A stretch of DNA of 12,369 bases. Origin: Candidatus Woesearchaeota archaeon. GTDB lineage: Archaea > Nanobdellota > Nanobdellia > Woesearchaeales > UBA525. The stretch lies in the NCBI GenBank assembly GCA_023252315.1, contig JAJPEB010000024.1, positions 1 through 12,369 of the forward strand, given 5' to 3'. The translations under genes and the position numbers were made by a program. The notes under the pieces were generated by a model. That model searched no databases. It was not told where the DNA came from and was given only the letters and a program-made list of their open reading frames with translations. This document shows, piece after piece, positions 6,441-12,369 of this stretch; the stretch's first letter is position 1; each line of letters begins with the position of its first letter.

Positions 6441-6950
6441 GTGGCGAGAGCATCTCCTGAGACACGCATGCGCGCGACGTTCGATCGCGTCGATCGCGCG
6501 GTCACGGGCTGGATGCGCCGCTCGGGCCCCACGCTGCTGCGCTGGTCGCTCGCGATCGTCTTCATCTGGTTCGGCGCGCTCAAGGTCGCGGGATTCAGCC
6601 CTGCGACGGAGCTCGTGACGCGCACGGTCTACGTTGTCGACCCGTCGTGGTTCGTGCCGCTCCTCGGGTGGTGGGAGATCGTGATCGGGGCGTGCTTCCT
6701 CGTGCGGCCGCTGCTGCGCGTCGCGATCGCGCTGCTCGCGCCGCAGATGGCGGGGACGTTCCTGCCGCTGCTGCTCCTTCCCGACGTCGTCTATCAGGGG
6801 GGCAACCCGCTCCTGCTCACGATCGAGGGGCAGTATATCGTGAAGAACCTGCTCATCATCAGCGCGGCGATCGTGATCGGGGCGCATGTGCGGGAGGGCG
6901 GGCGGGAGGCGAGGCCTGCGATGTCCCGTCGGCCGCGCGCGCGATCCTGA
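6441..6950 (+). CDS. DoxX-like small membrane protein
   Basis: A 169-residue protein with four predicted membrane helices (about 32-53, 70-88, 92-114 and 133-150). Its pattern of IVFIWFGALKVAGF in helix 1, LLGWWEIVIGACFL in helix 2, AGTFLPLLLLPD in helix 3 and EGQYIVKNLLII before helix 4 fits the DoxX/DUF417-type family. Members are named after the small subunit of archaeal thiosulfate:quinone oxidoreductase, but most homologues have unproven roles, so no reaction is claimed. The GTG at 6441 fits leaderless initiation from the TATATA box at 6413. The in-frame ATG at 6468 would need a leader of about 27 nt and has no clear ribosome binding site. The basic tail (HVREGGREARPAMSRRPRARS) is encoded in a 92-bp tail-to-tail overlap with the methyltransferase gene. 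Confidence 0.85.
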   Translation: MARASPETRMRATFDRVDRAVTGWMRRSGPTLLRWSLAIVFIWFGALKVAGFSPATELVTRTVYVVDPSWFVPLLGWWEIVIGACFLVRPLLRVAIALLAPQMAGTFLPLLLLPDVVYQGGNPLLLTIEGQYIVKNLLIISAAIVIGAHVREGGREARPAMSRRPRARS

Positions 6951-7557
6951 GGCACACGACATCGATGCGCGCGATGCGCTTGCGGTGCTCGCTCATCGTC
7001 GGCTTGAGGGGGAACCTGAACCGCGTTGCAGCGAGGACGCGGCCTCCATTCGTATGCACGACGCGTGTGAGGTGCGCGAGCGTCGCGCTCTTGTGCAGGC
7101 TGTAGACGAGCGGGGCCGCGCGCATCGCGCTCGCAAGGAAGCGCGTGTCCGCGCCCGCGTCGCGCGTGCCGAAGGGAGGGTTCTGCACGACGAGGTCCGC
7201 ATGGCCCGTATAGCGCGAGACGTCGCCATGCACGATCTCATGCTCGCCGGTCCCGTCCCCGAGCTCATCGCGCAGGCGCGCGAGGTTCTGCGCGAGGGCG
7301 GGCAGCACGCGCGCGTCGATCTCGACGAAGGCCACATGCGCGGCGCCGAGCGCGAGCGCGCCGATGCCGAGGATGCCTGTGCCGCAGCCCAGGTCCGCGA
7401 CCCTGCGGCCCGCGATCTCGCCGCGCATGTGGGCGTCCCAGAGGATCGTCGCCGCGATCTCGCTGTCCGTCGGGTACTGCTCGAGCAGCGCATCGGGCGC
7501 CGCGAACTGCGCGAGGCGGGAGAGGAAGACCGCGAGCGAGCCTTTGCTGGAGAGCAT
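6859..7557 (-). CDS. METTL5-like RNA N6-adenine methyltransferase
   Basis: The 232-residue product is a Rossmann-fold SAM-dependent methyltransferase of the METTL5/COG2263 type. Diagnostic stretches are EQYPTDSEIAA (26-36), the SAM-binding DLGCGTGILGIGAL (55-68), acidic VEIDA (78-82), the catalytic NPPFG (126-130, the adenine N6 signature) and VYSLHKSAT (151-159). In eukaryotes METTL5 with TRMT112 methylates one adenine of small-subunit rRNA. An equivalent 16S rRNA target is an inference here. The frame runs far upstream, but the ATG at 7557 lies 25.5 bp from a CTTATAAG box and begins the conserved region, so it is the start. After about residue 209 the tail is low-complexity Pro/Arg/Ser-rich, extends past the usual family end, and overlaps the converging DoxX-like gene by 92 bp. 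Confidence 0.92.
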   Translation of the reverse strand: MLSSKGSLAVFLSRLAQFAAPDALLEQYPTDSEIAATILWDAHMRGEIAGRRVADLGCGTGILGIGALALGAAHVAFVEIDARVLPALAQNLARLRDELGDGTGEHEIVHGDVSRYTGHADLVVQNPPFGTRDAGADTRFLASAMRAAPLVYSLHKSATLAHLTRVVHTNGGRVLAATRFRFPLKPTMSEHRKRIARIDVVCLRIARAADGTSQASPPARPPAHAPRSRSPR

Positions 7558-7578
7558 GCGGCGATGGCCATGGGCGCC

Positions 7579-7586
7579 CTTATAAG
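7579..7586 (-). promoter_or_regulatory. TATA element of the METTL5-like gene
   Basis: Palindromic CTTATAAG centred 25.5 bp before the ATG at 7557. It is identical to the box of the prenol-kinase-like gene (5623-5630). Confidence 0.7.
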
Positions 7587-7623
7587 CGCTGCGCACGCGC
7601 GCAGGCTCGCGGGCTCCGCAATC

Positions 7624-7631
7624 CTTATAAA
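7624..7631 (+). promoter_or_regulatory. TATA element of the coiled-coil/winged-helix gene
   Basis: CTTATAAA centred about 33 bp before the ATG at 7661. It predicts a short leader of about 7 nt, slightly longer than its leaderless neighbours. Confidence 0.65.
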
Positions 7632-7660
7632 CCGATTCCGCTCCCGCCGCCCGGGGGTCG

Positions 7661-8140
7661 ATGATGGGGAAATCTACGCACGATGATCGCTCTTCGCTCC
7701 AGGACAGCGCTGCGCTGCGCGACGAGCTCGACGCGCATCTCGACGGCATCAACGAGAACACCGCGGAGCTCGCGGCCGTGCAGGAGTACGTAGGCGAGCT
7801 CGACATGCGCCTCGAGAAGCTCGCCGAGCGCATCGACGCGCTCCAGGCGCTCATCCTCTCCCAGACGACTACGGGAGCGACACGCTCGGTGCGCCTCTCC
7901 TCCAAGGAACGCGAGGTGCTCCAGGCGCTGCTCGCTGAGGGGGTGCCGCGCACCTCACGGGAGATAGGGAGGCGGATCGGCCTCACGGCGGACATGGTCG
8001 CGCAGGCGCTCTACTGCATGGGGCAGAAAGGGGTGCCGGTGCTGACGCAGACGGTGGCGGGGGAGGGGGTGTACGCGCTCGATCCCCGGTTCCGCCAAGC
8101 GCAGCAGGAGCGCGACTCGCACCTGACCATAAATTTCTAA
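7661..8140 (+). CDS. Archaeal coiled-coil plus winged-helix protein, function unknown
   Basis: A 159-residue protein in two parts. Residues ~15-68 are acidic and helical with heptad-like spacing of hydrophobics (LRDELDAHLDGINENTAEL ... LDMRLEKLAERIDALQALI), a likely coiled coil for dimerisation. Residues ~79-142 (LSSKEREVLQALLAEG, then SREIGRRIGLTADMVAQAL, then GVPVLTQ..GVYALDP) look like a winged helix-turn-helix with its beta wing. I recall similar uncharacterised proteins in several archaeal genomes but know no established function. A DNA-binding regulator or chromatin-associated role is inferred from the fold only. ATG codons at 7661 and 7664 are both possible. A TATA lies at 7624, and the gene is divergent from the METTL5-like gene. 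It is the last ordinary GC-rich gene before the AT-rich island, with a T-rich terminator 20 bp after its stop. Confidence 0.85.
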   Translation: MMGKSTHDDRSSLQDSAALRDELDAHLDGINENTAELAAVQEYVGELDMRLEKLAERIDALQALILSQTTTGATRSVRLSSKEREVLQALLAEGVPRTSREIGRRIGLTADMVAQALYCMGQKGVPVLTQTVAGEGVYALDPRFRQAQQERDSHLTINF

Positions 8141-8160
8141 AACTTATAGTCAAATGAATC

Positions 8161-8182
8161 TTTTTTTAGTATTTTATTTTAT
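8161..8182 (+). terminator. Poly-T terminator after the coiled-coil/winged-helix gene
   Basis: A run of seven T is followed by AGTATTTTATTTTA, starting about 20 bp after the stop codon. T-rich tracts without a required hairpin are the usual archaeal intrinsic terminator. Confidence 0.6.
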
Positions 8183-8312
8183 TCATAATTTCTTCCTTTG
8201 TTCTTTTTCTTATAAAAAATTATAGTTCATTATCTGCTACTTAATATCATAATTTTTATCGAAAATATCGAGATTTTCTTTTGGTTTTTGTAAGCATTTT
8301 TTAGGTGTTTTT

Positions 8313-8403
8313 TGGGAGGTTCGCCGCGCCTTGAATCAGCGGAAGACTCCTTTCGGTACGCTCGCTTGGGGTGAGATGATCGTGGACTGGCGGCATCCTC
8401 CCA
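8313..8403. repeat. Long-range inverted repeat / stem
   Basis: TGGGAGG (8313-8319) pairs perfectly with CCTCCCA (8397-8403). Just inside, after a small internal loop, GCCGC (8323-8327) pairs with GCGGC (8390-8394). As RNA on either strand this would close a domain of about 90 nt. No promoter is clearly placed for it. Confidence 0.5.
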
Positions 8404-8435
8404 GGGACTAGTGATGGAAACGGAACTGCTGCGAG

Positions 8436-8449
8436 CGATCTCGAGATCG
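8436..8449. repeat. 14-bp perfect palindrome
   Basis: CGATCTCGAGATCG is identical to its reverse complement. It lies about 120 bp left of the dif-like site, inside the GC-richer core of the island, and is a possible protein-binding site. Confidence 0.6.
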
Positions 8450-8552
8450 TGACGCCTTTCTGCCGTGCGCGCCCTTCCGGCGGCGCGATCGGAGCCCTCT
8501 TTCATGCCATATGGGCCAGGCCCCGCGCGCAAAATGCCGCACCAAGGGCTTC

Positions 8553-8560
8553 TTTATAAA
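8553..8560. promoter_or_regulatory. Orphan TATA box next to the dif-like site
   Basis: TTTATAAA is self-complementary and of the quality seen at rpoL. No protein-coding start lies at the expected spacing in either direction. Rightward initiation would fall near 8583, and leftward near 8531. It could drive a noncoding RNA on either strand or be fortuitous in AT-rich DNA. Confidence 0.4.
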
Positions 8561-8564
8561 TAAT

Positions 8565-8592
8565 CGTTCGTGTAATGTATATTATGCGAATA
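8565..8592. other. dif: Candidate dif site for Xer recombination
   Basis: The 28-bp layout is an 11-bp left arm CGTTCGTGTAA, a 6-bp centre TGTATA and an 11-bp right arm TTATGCGAATA. The arms are imperfect inverted repeats (7 of 11). From memory, E. coli dif has left arm GGTGCGCATAA, the same centre TGTATA and right arm TTATGTTAAAT. The shared core TAATGTATATTATG is 14 bp long. A tyrosine recombinase of the XerA type is encoded about 440 bp away with no other gene between. Site plus recombinase in a noncoding island matches a chromosome dimer resolution locus. Recombination here is inferred, not shown. Confidence 0.7.
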
Positions 8593-8866
8593 GACGTCGC
8601 CCAGGCCGTTGCGGGAGGCGATTCCCATCGCTTTTTCCTTGAAACCGGGCCTGGGCAACAAGCCGCAGGATCTCCTCTGGAATAGGAACGCTTGTCCTTG
8701 TTGGCCGCAGCCCATGCTCGCAGGATCCAGGGGATTGTGGACCTGACGGCCTCCCGCTCCCCTAGGATCCGGAGATGCCTCCGCGCAGTGGGATGCCTCG
8801 GGTCAGATGCGTTGAGAAAAAATGGCGGATATGCGGTTCTTTTTGGCAAAATACGGGCTCTTTTCT
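8584..8866 (+). ncRNA. Candidate structured noncoding RNA, class unknown
   Basis: The interval starts about 26 bp after the TTTATAAA at 8553 and ends in a T-rich stretch (8861-8868). It holds strong stems: GCCCAGGCC (8599-8607) with GGCCTGGGC (8648-8656); AACAAG (8657-8662) with CTTGTT (8697-8702); GGATCCAGGGGA (8723-8734) with TCCCCTAGGATCC (8758-8770), 12 bp with one bulged A; and CGGAG/CTCCG at 8770-8783. I looked for hallmark motifs of RNase P RNA, SRP RNA, tRNA and box C/D RNA and found none that convince. The stems could instead be DNA-level repeats around the dif-like site. The ends are approximate and the strand is a guess. Confidence 0.3.
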
Positions 8867-9001
8867 TTATAATATTTTCTCTTATTAACTATTTATTTTA
8901 TATGAAGAATTATCTTTAATTTATACTATTTGTTCATTCTATTAGGAATTCTTTATTTCTTATTTGTACAATCAAAAGCTAAATATTTTAGAATATTTCT
9001 T

Positions 9002-9026
9002 GGAAAAATAAAATGACCAAAAACTA
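9002..9026 (-). terminator. Poly-T terminator of xerA
   Basis: On the minus strand, immediately after the xerA stop, T-rich runs (TAGTTTTTGG, then TTTTATTTTTCC) appear. They fit a factor-independent archaeal terminator. Confidence 0.55.
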
Positions 9027-9031
9027 TGCAT

Positions 9032-9844
9032 TTACAACATATCTGCCGGGCTCACGACCCTGCGCTTCTCCTCGGTCGAGACATGCGTGTAGATCTCCGT
9101 CGTCTGGATGCTGCTGTGCCCCAGGAGTTCCTGGATGAGCCTGAGATCGCTGCCCGCCTCGCGCAGGTGCGTCGCGAAGCTGTGCCTGAGCTTGTGGGGC
9201 GTCACCTTTTTCGTGATCCCCGCCCGCTTCGCCGCGAGCGCGATGATCTTCTGCGCGTTGCGCGCGGTCATGGGCGCCCCCGCCCTCCCGAGGAAGATGG
9301 GGCCGGACGCGATGCCCTTCGCGCGCAGGAATCCCTGGAGATCCTCCACTACTGTGTTGGCGAGTATGATGAGCCTGTCCTTGTTCCCCTTGCCCGCGCG
9401 CACCCAGCCGATGCGCTGCTCGAGCTCGAGATCCTCGACGCGCAGGTGCAGCGCCTCGCTCACGCGCAGCCCCGACGCGTAGAGCATCTTGATGAGCAGC
9501 GCGCTCTTCTCGTGGCGCGTCGCCTCGAGGATCCTGCGGATCTCGTCGCGGCTGAGCACGACGGGGAGCTTGCGCTGGATCTTGGGGGTGCGGATCGACG
9601 AGAAGTTGCGCTTGCGCACCTCGTTGTAGTGGAAGAGGAGCGCCGAGCGCACGAGCGCGACCGAGCTGCGCTCCTTGCTCGAGGCGAGCATGCCTGCGAG
9701 GTACGCGCGCACGTCGGCCTCCGTGATGTCGTCCGGGCTCTTGCCCGCGCTCTCGAGGAAGCGCGCGTTGTGGTACGCGTACGTCTTCACCGTATTCTGC
9801 GCGCAGCCCCGCAGCGTGAGCTCTGCGCGCAAGTCCTCGAGCAT
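9032..9844 (-). CDS. xerA: Tyrosine recombinase XerA (archaeal XerC/D-type)
   Basis: The 270-residue product is a tyrosine site-specific recombinase. An N-terminal SAM-like core-binding domain (~1-85) is followed by the catalytic domain (~95-262). The full catalytic set is visible: R127 in ASGLRVSEAL, Lys in the GKGNKDR hairpin (152/155), H217 and R220 in HKLRHSFATHL, H243 in LLGHSSIQTT, and nucleophile Y252 in EIYTHV. Archaeal XerA resolves chromosome dimers at a single dif site. Its length and lack of extra domains suit this better than a viral integrase. The ATG at 9844 is set by AGAGGTG ending 4 nt upstream, with a TATA at 9886-9893. Although the gene sits between AT-rich tracts, its own coding sequence has the GC-rich codon use of its neighbours, so it does not look recently acquired. 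The candidate dif site is about 440 bp beyond its 3' end. Confidence 0.93.
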   Translation of the reverse strand: MLEDLRAELTLRGCAQNTVKTYAYHNARFLESAGKSPDDITEADVRAYLAGMLASSKERSSVALVRSALLFHYNEVRKRNFSSIRTPKIQRKLPVVLSRDEIRRILEATRHEKSALLIKMLYASGLRVSEALHLRVEDLELEQRIGWVRAGKGNKDRLIILANTVVEDLQGFLRAKGIASGPIFLGRAGAPMTARNAQKIIALAAKRAGITKKVTPHKLRHSFATHLREAGSDLRLIQELLGHSSIQTTEIYTHVSTEEKRRVVSPADML

Positions 9845-9848
9845 TTGG

Positions 9849-9854
9849 CACCTC
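9849..9854 (-). promoter_or_regulatory. Shine-Dalgarno of xerA
   Basis: GAGGTG on the minus strand, 4 nt before the ATG at 9844. The sequence and spacing are the same as for the CBS gene. It decides the xerA start. Confidence 0.7.
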
Positions 9855-9885
9855 TATCGCACTGCCGCTCTCGGTTGGGTTCGAG

Positions 9886-9893
9886 TATAAAAA
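9886..9893 (-). promoter_or_regulatory. TATA box of xerA
   Basis: TTTTTATA on the minus strand. Initiation about 26 bp downstream (near 9863) gives a leader of about 19 nt that contains the GAGGTG. Confidence 0.65.
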
Positions 9894-9894
9894 C

Positions 9895-9915
9895 TATTCG
9901 TATGTTAATATACAT
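9895..9915. repeat. Inverted repeat upstream of xerA, related to the dif-like site
   Basis: TATTCG (9895-9900), five bases, then TAATATACAT (9906-9915). The dif-like site read on the minus strand has the same TATTCG and TAATATACAT blocks, separated by two bases. Here TATGT (9901-9905) and ACATA (9912-9916) form inverted half-sites 6 bp apart. The element sits directly upstream of the xerA TATA box, so it could be a XerA autoregulatory site or a degenerate second recombination site. Confidence 0.45.
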
Positions 9916-9988
9916 AAAAGTCATATCAGTATATTATTTTCCTCACTTTTTTCCGTAGACTGCGCGGCGTGGCCTGCGTATCGGAGGG

Positions 9989-10366
9989 CTAGGTGCGGTG
10001 CTCGAGGATCGTGCGCCTGCCTAGGAGCCGCCCGGGCTCGTAGCGGATTGCGTACGAGGGCTCGGTAGCGGGAAGGCCGGGAGGAGACTGCGGAATTTCC
10101 ACGAGCTTCCATGCCAATGCGCCCTGAGAGTCGTACGCGCGCGTCGTCTTGCTGCCTGTAGGCGTCCAGCGAGAGTAGGTGTCGGGATCGGGTCTCATGT
10201 GCCCGTACTCTTCGACGATCACCACGCCATTGCCCACGTCCTTCCCCTGCACCCGCACATGCCCCCAGAGGAGGGCAGGACGCACTTCGTCGAAGCCCCT
10301 GAGAGCGTATTCAAGATCCCGGCGGGGAAGCTGGCGACCCACGATTTCCTTGAGCAACCGAAGCAT
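9989..10366 (-). CDS. Hypothetical protein, no family recognised
   Basis: A 125-residue predicted soluble protein. The N-terminal ~25 residues are helical and basic (MLRLLKEIVGRQLPRRDLEYALRG). The rest looks like a small beta-rich domain with alternating hydrophobics (ALLWGHVRVQGKDVGNGVVIVEEYGHM) and a Pro/Gly-containing C-terminus. I see no signal peptide, membrane segment or metal motif. Reality of the gene is supported by a TATA-like element whose centre is 25.5 bp before this ATG, the same spacing as in confirmed genes, and by the absence of a better frame on the other strand. It lies between the AT-rich xerA promoter region and pyrG, and is divergent from pyrG. No function is proposed. 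Confidence 0.6.
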   Translation of the reverse strand: MLRLLKEIVGRQLPRRDLEYALRGFDEVRPALLWGHVRVQGKDVGNGVVIVEEYGHMRPDPDTYSRWTPTGSKTTRAYDSQGALAWKLVEIPQSPPGLPATEPSYAIRYEPGRLLGRRTILEHRT

Positions 10367-10388
10367 CCGCTGCGGGAGAAGGATGGGG

Positions 10389-10394
10389 CTTAAG
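10389..10394 (-). promoter_or_regulatory. TATA-like element of the hypothetical gene at 9989-10366
   Basis: Self-complementary CTTAAG, inside TTCTTAAGCC on the minus strand, centred 25.5 bp before the ATG at 10366. It predicts a leaderless transcript. Confidence 0.5.
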
Positions 10395-10440
10395 AAGATT
10401 TCGAGGAGGTGCGTGTGCGAGCTGTCCTCCTAATCAAAAA

Positions 10441-10449
10441 CTATTAATA
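10441..10449 (+). promoter_or_regulatory. TATA box of pyrG
   Basis: CTATTAATA within an AT-rich patch, about 26 bp before the GTG at 10472. It indicates a leaderless pyrG mRNA beginning with GTG. Confidence 0.6.
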
Positions 10450-10471
10450 ACACCGCCGAGGGAAATGCCTA

Positions 10472-12073
<1,602 letters not shown>

Positions 12074-12076
12074 GCG

Positions 12077-12369
12077 TCATCGCCTGCCGGTCGCGGGATA
12101 CTCCCCGAGCGGCGTTCCCTTGCGCTTCTCGAAGACGGTGAACGCGACGGCGTAGATTCCGGGTGCCGGCCCATCGCGCACGCTCACGGTGCCCGACACG
12201 TACTTCCCCCGGGAGAGCGCTGCGGGCACGGACCCGCATCCTGCATCGAGCAGGATCTCCCTGTCGTACCCTTCGATCTTCATCCCCCTCACCCATCCGG
12301 CGCATCCCGGGGGCCGCATGCTGAACGCATACTCCACGATCCCCTCGAGCGGCACCGCCCCCGCGCGCT
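12077..12369 (-). CDS. Hypothetical protein, 3' part (5' end probably beyond the window)
   Basis: The minus-strand frame is open from the right edge to a stop at 12077; an internal GTG at 12355 is a possible start. The ~95 visible residues contain an acidic/hydrophobic middle (MKIEGYDREILLDAGCGSVPAALSRGKY), a strand-rich segment (SGTVSVRDGPAPGIYAVAFTVFEKRKG) and a short polar tail. Two Cys residues are present but no recognisable metal or redox motif. I do not recognise the family. The gene converges on pyrG with only 3 bp between stop codons, typical of the compact arrangement elsewhere in the window. No better frame competes in this interval. Confidence 0.5.
   Translation of the reverse strand, partial: RAGAVPLEGIVEYAFSMRPPGCAGWVRGMKIEGYDREILLDAGCGSVPAALSRGKYVSGTVSVRDGPAPGIYAVAFTVFEKRKGTPLGEYPATGRR

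Larger units (their letters stand above)
8141..9031. other. AT-rich intergenic island with an inverted-repeat-dense core
   Basis: About 890 bp separate the stop codons of the winged-helix gene and xerA, with no convincing ORF. Positions ~8141-8310 and ~8862-9030 are extremely AT-rich, against a GC-rich genome background. The middle (~8310-8860) has intermediate GC and many inverted repeats: a 7+5 bp stem at 8313-8403, a 14-bp palindrome at 8436-8449, a 6-bp stem at 8468-8487, the 8-bp palindrome CCATATGG at 8507, GGGCC-A-GGCCC at 8513-8523, the dif-like site at 8565-8592, and stems at 8599-8656 and 8723-8770. Frames in this block give implausible proteins. The compositional break suggests a specialised chromosomal locus or an old insertion. 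Confidence 0.8.

Noticed and set aside
6391..6465. N-terminal extension of VKOR to the start at 6465
   Set aside because: It would put the TATATA box inside the coding region, overlap the divergent gene, and add a leader of about 25 residues not needed by the VKOR fold.
8230..8532. Minus-strand frame of 100 codons in the AT-rich island
   Set aside because: It crosses the composition boundary, mixes Arg/Ser-rich and Ile/Lys-rich halves, has no promoter or ribosome site at a fitting distance, and resembles no protein.
8502..8849. Minus-strand frame of 115 codons over the dif-like site and candidate RNA
   Set aside because: There is no recognisable fold or motif, and the frame runs through strong stems and the dif-like site. 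It is better explained as chance.
8584..8866. RNase P RNA or SRP RNA
   Set aside because: The size and structure are suggestive, but I could not find the RNase P GGAAGU- and ACAGAA-type conserved elements or the SRP GGAAGGNAGCA-type helix 8 signature on either strand. I leave it as an unassigned candidate.
9032..9844. xerA as the integrase of a provirus or integrative element
   Set aside because: There are no tRNA gene, attachment duplication, replication or capsid genes nearby. The codon use matches the host and the protein has the plain XerA layout, so a chromosomal role is more likely, though not proven.
10179..10433. Plus-strand frame opposite the hypothetical gene at 9989-10366
   Set aside because: It has no promoter, is Arg/Ser-rich, and runs up to the pyrG promoter. 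The minus-strand frame has a correctly spaced TATA element.

Overview
The window reads as chromosomal DNA of a GC-rich archaeon. It encodes the archaeal/eukaryotic RNA polymerase subunit L, a METTL5-type methyltransferase and an archaeal-type XerA recombinase. Almost every gene has a TATA element (mostly CTTATAA or TTTATAA variants) centred about 24-27 bp before its start codon, the hallmark of leaderless archaeal transcripts. The partial nucleotidyltransferase/HEPN-like protein, the DUF5752-like protein and the coiled-coil/winged-helix protein are types I associate with DPANN-like or related archaeal genomes. That lineage guess is weak.

Layout. Positions 1-1062 hold the 3' part of a nucleotidyltransferase-type protein, followed by a two-CBS-domain protein (1150-1641). 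A minus-strand block follows: an NnrD-type NAD(P)H-hydrate dehydratase (1598-2482, overlapping the CBS gene tail to tail), a small DUF5752-like protein (2639-2953), a type II NADH dehydrogenase (3017-4207), and an overlapping pair of an HAD phosphatase (4256-4966) and a dolichol/phytol-kinase-like membrane protein (4953-5600). Then come rpoL (5712-5978, plus) and a divergent VKOR / DoxX-like membrane protein pair (6013-6390 minus, 6441-6950 plus) that seems to share one symmetric TATA box. A second divergent pair follows: a METTL5-like methyltransferase (6859-7557, minus) and a coiled-coil/winged-helix protein (7661-8140, plus).

From 8141 to 9031 the base composition changes abruptly. Two very AT-rich stretches flank a block of intermediate GC (about 8310-8860) that has no convincing ORF but many inverted repeats. 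Within it, at 8565-8592, lies a 28-bp sequence with the architecture of a Xer dif site (11-bp arm, TGTATA centre, 11-bp arm), whose core closely resembles bacterial dif. A xerA gene follows on the minus strand (9032-9844), with a second, related inverted repeat next to its promoter (9895-9915). This recombinase-plus-site module in an AT-rich noncoding island is the most interesting part of the window. It fits a chromosome dimer resolution locus, possibly in the replication terminus. A candidate structured RNA may lie just right of the dif-like site.

The window ends with an orphan small protein (9989-10366, minus), CTP synthase pyrG (10472-12073, plus) and an unrecognised partial gene (12077 to the right edge, minus).

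Functionally most genes are housekeeping: CTP synthesis, RNA polymerase, NAD(P)H repair and rRNA modification. A redox/membrane theme (NDH-2, VKOR, DoxX-like, prenol-kinase-like) suggests that the cell uses quinones or forms disulfides. No operon binds these genes together, and most appear to have their own promoters.
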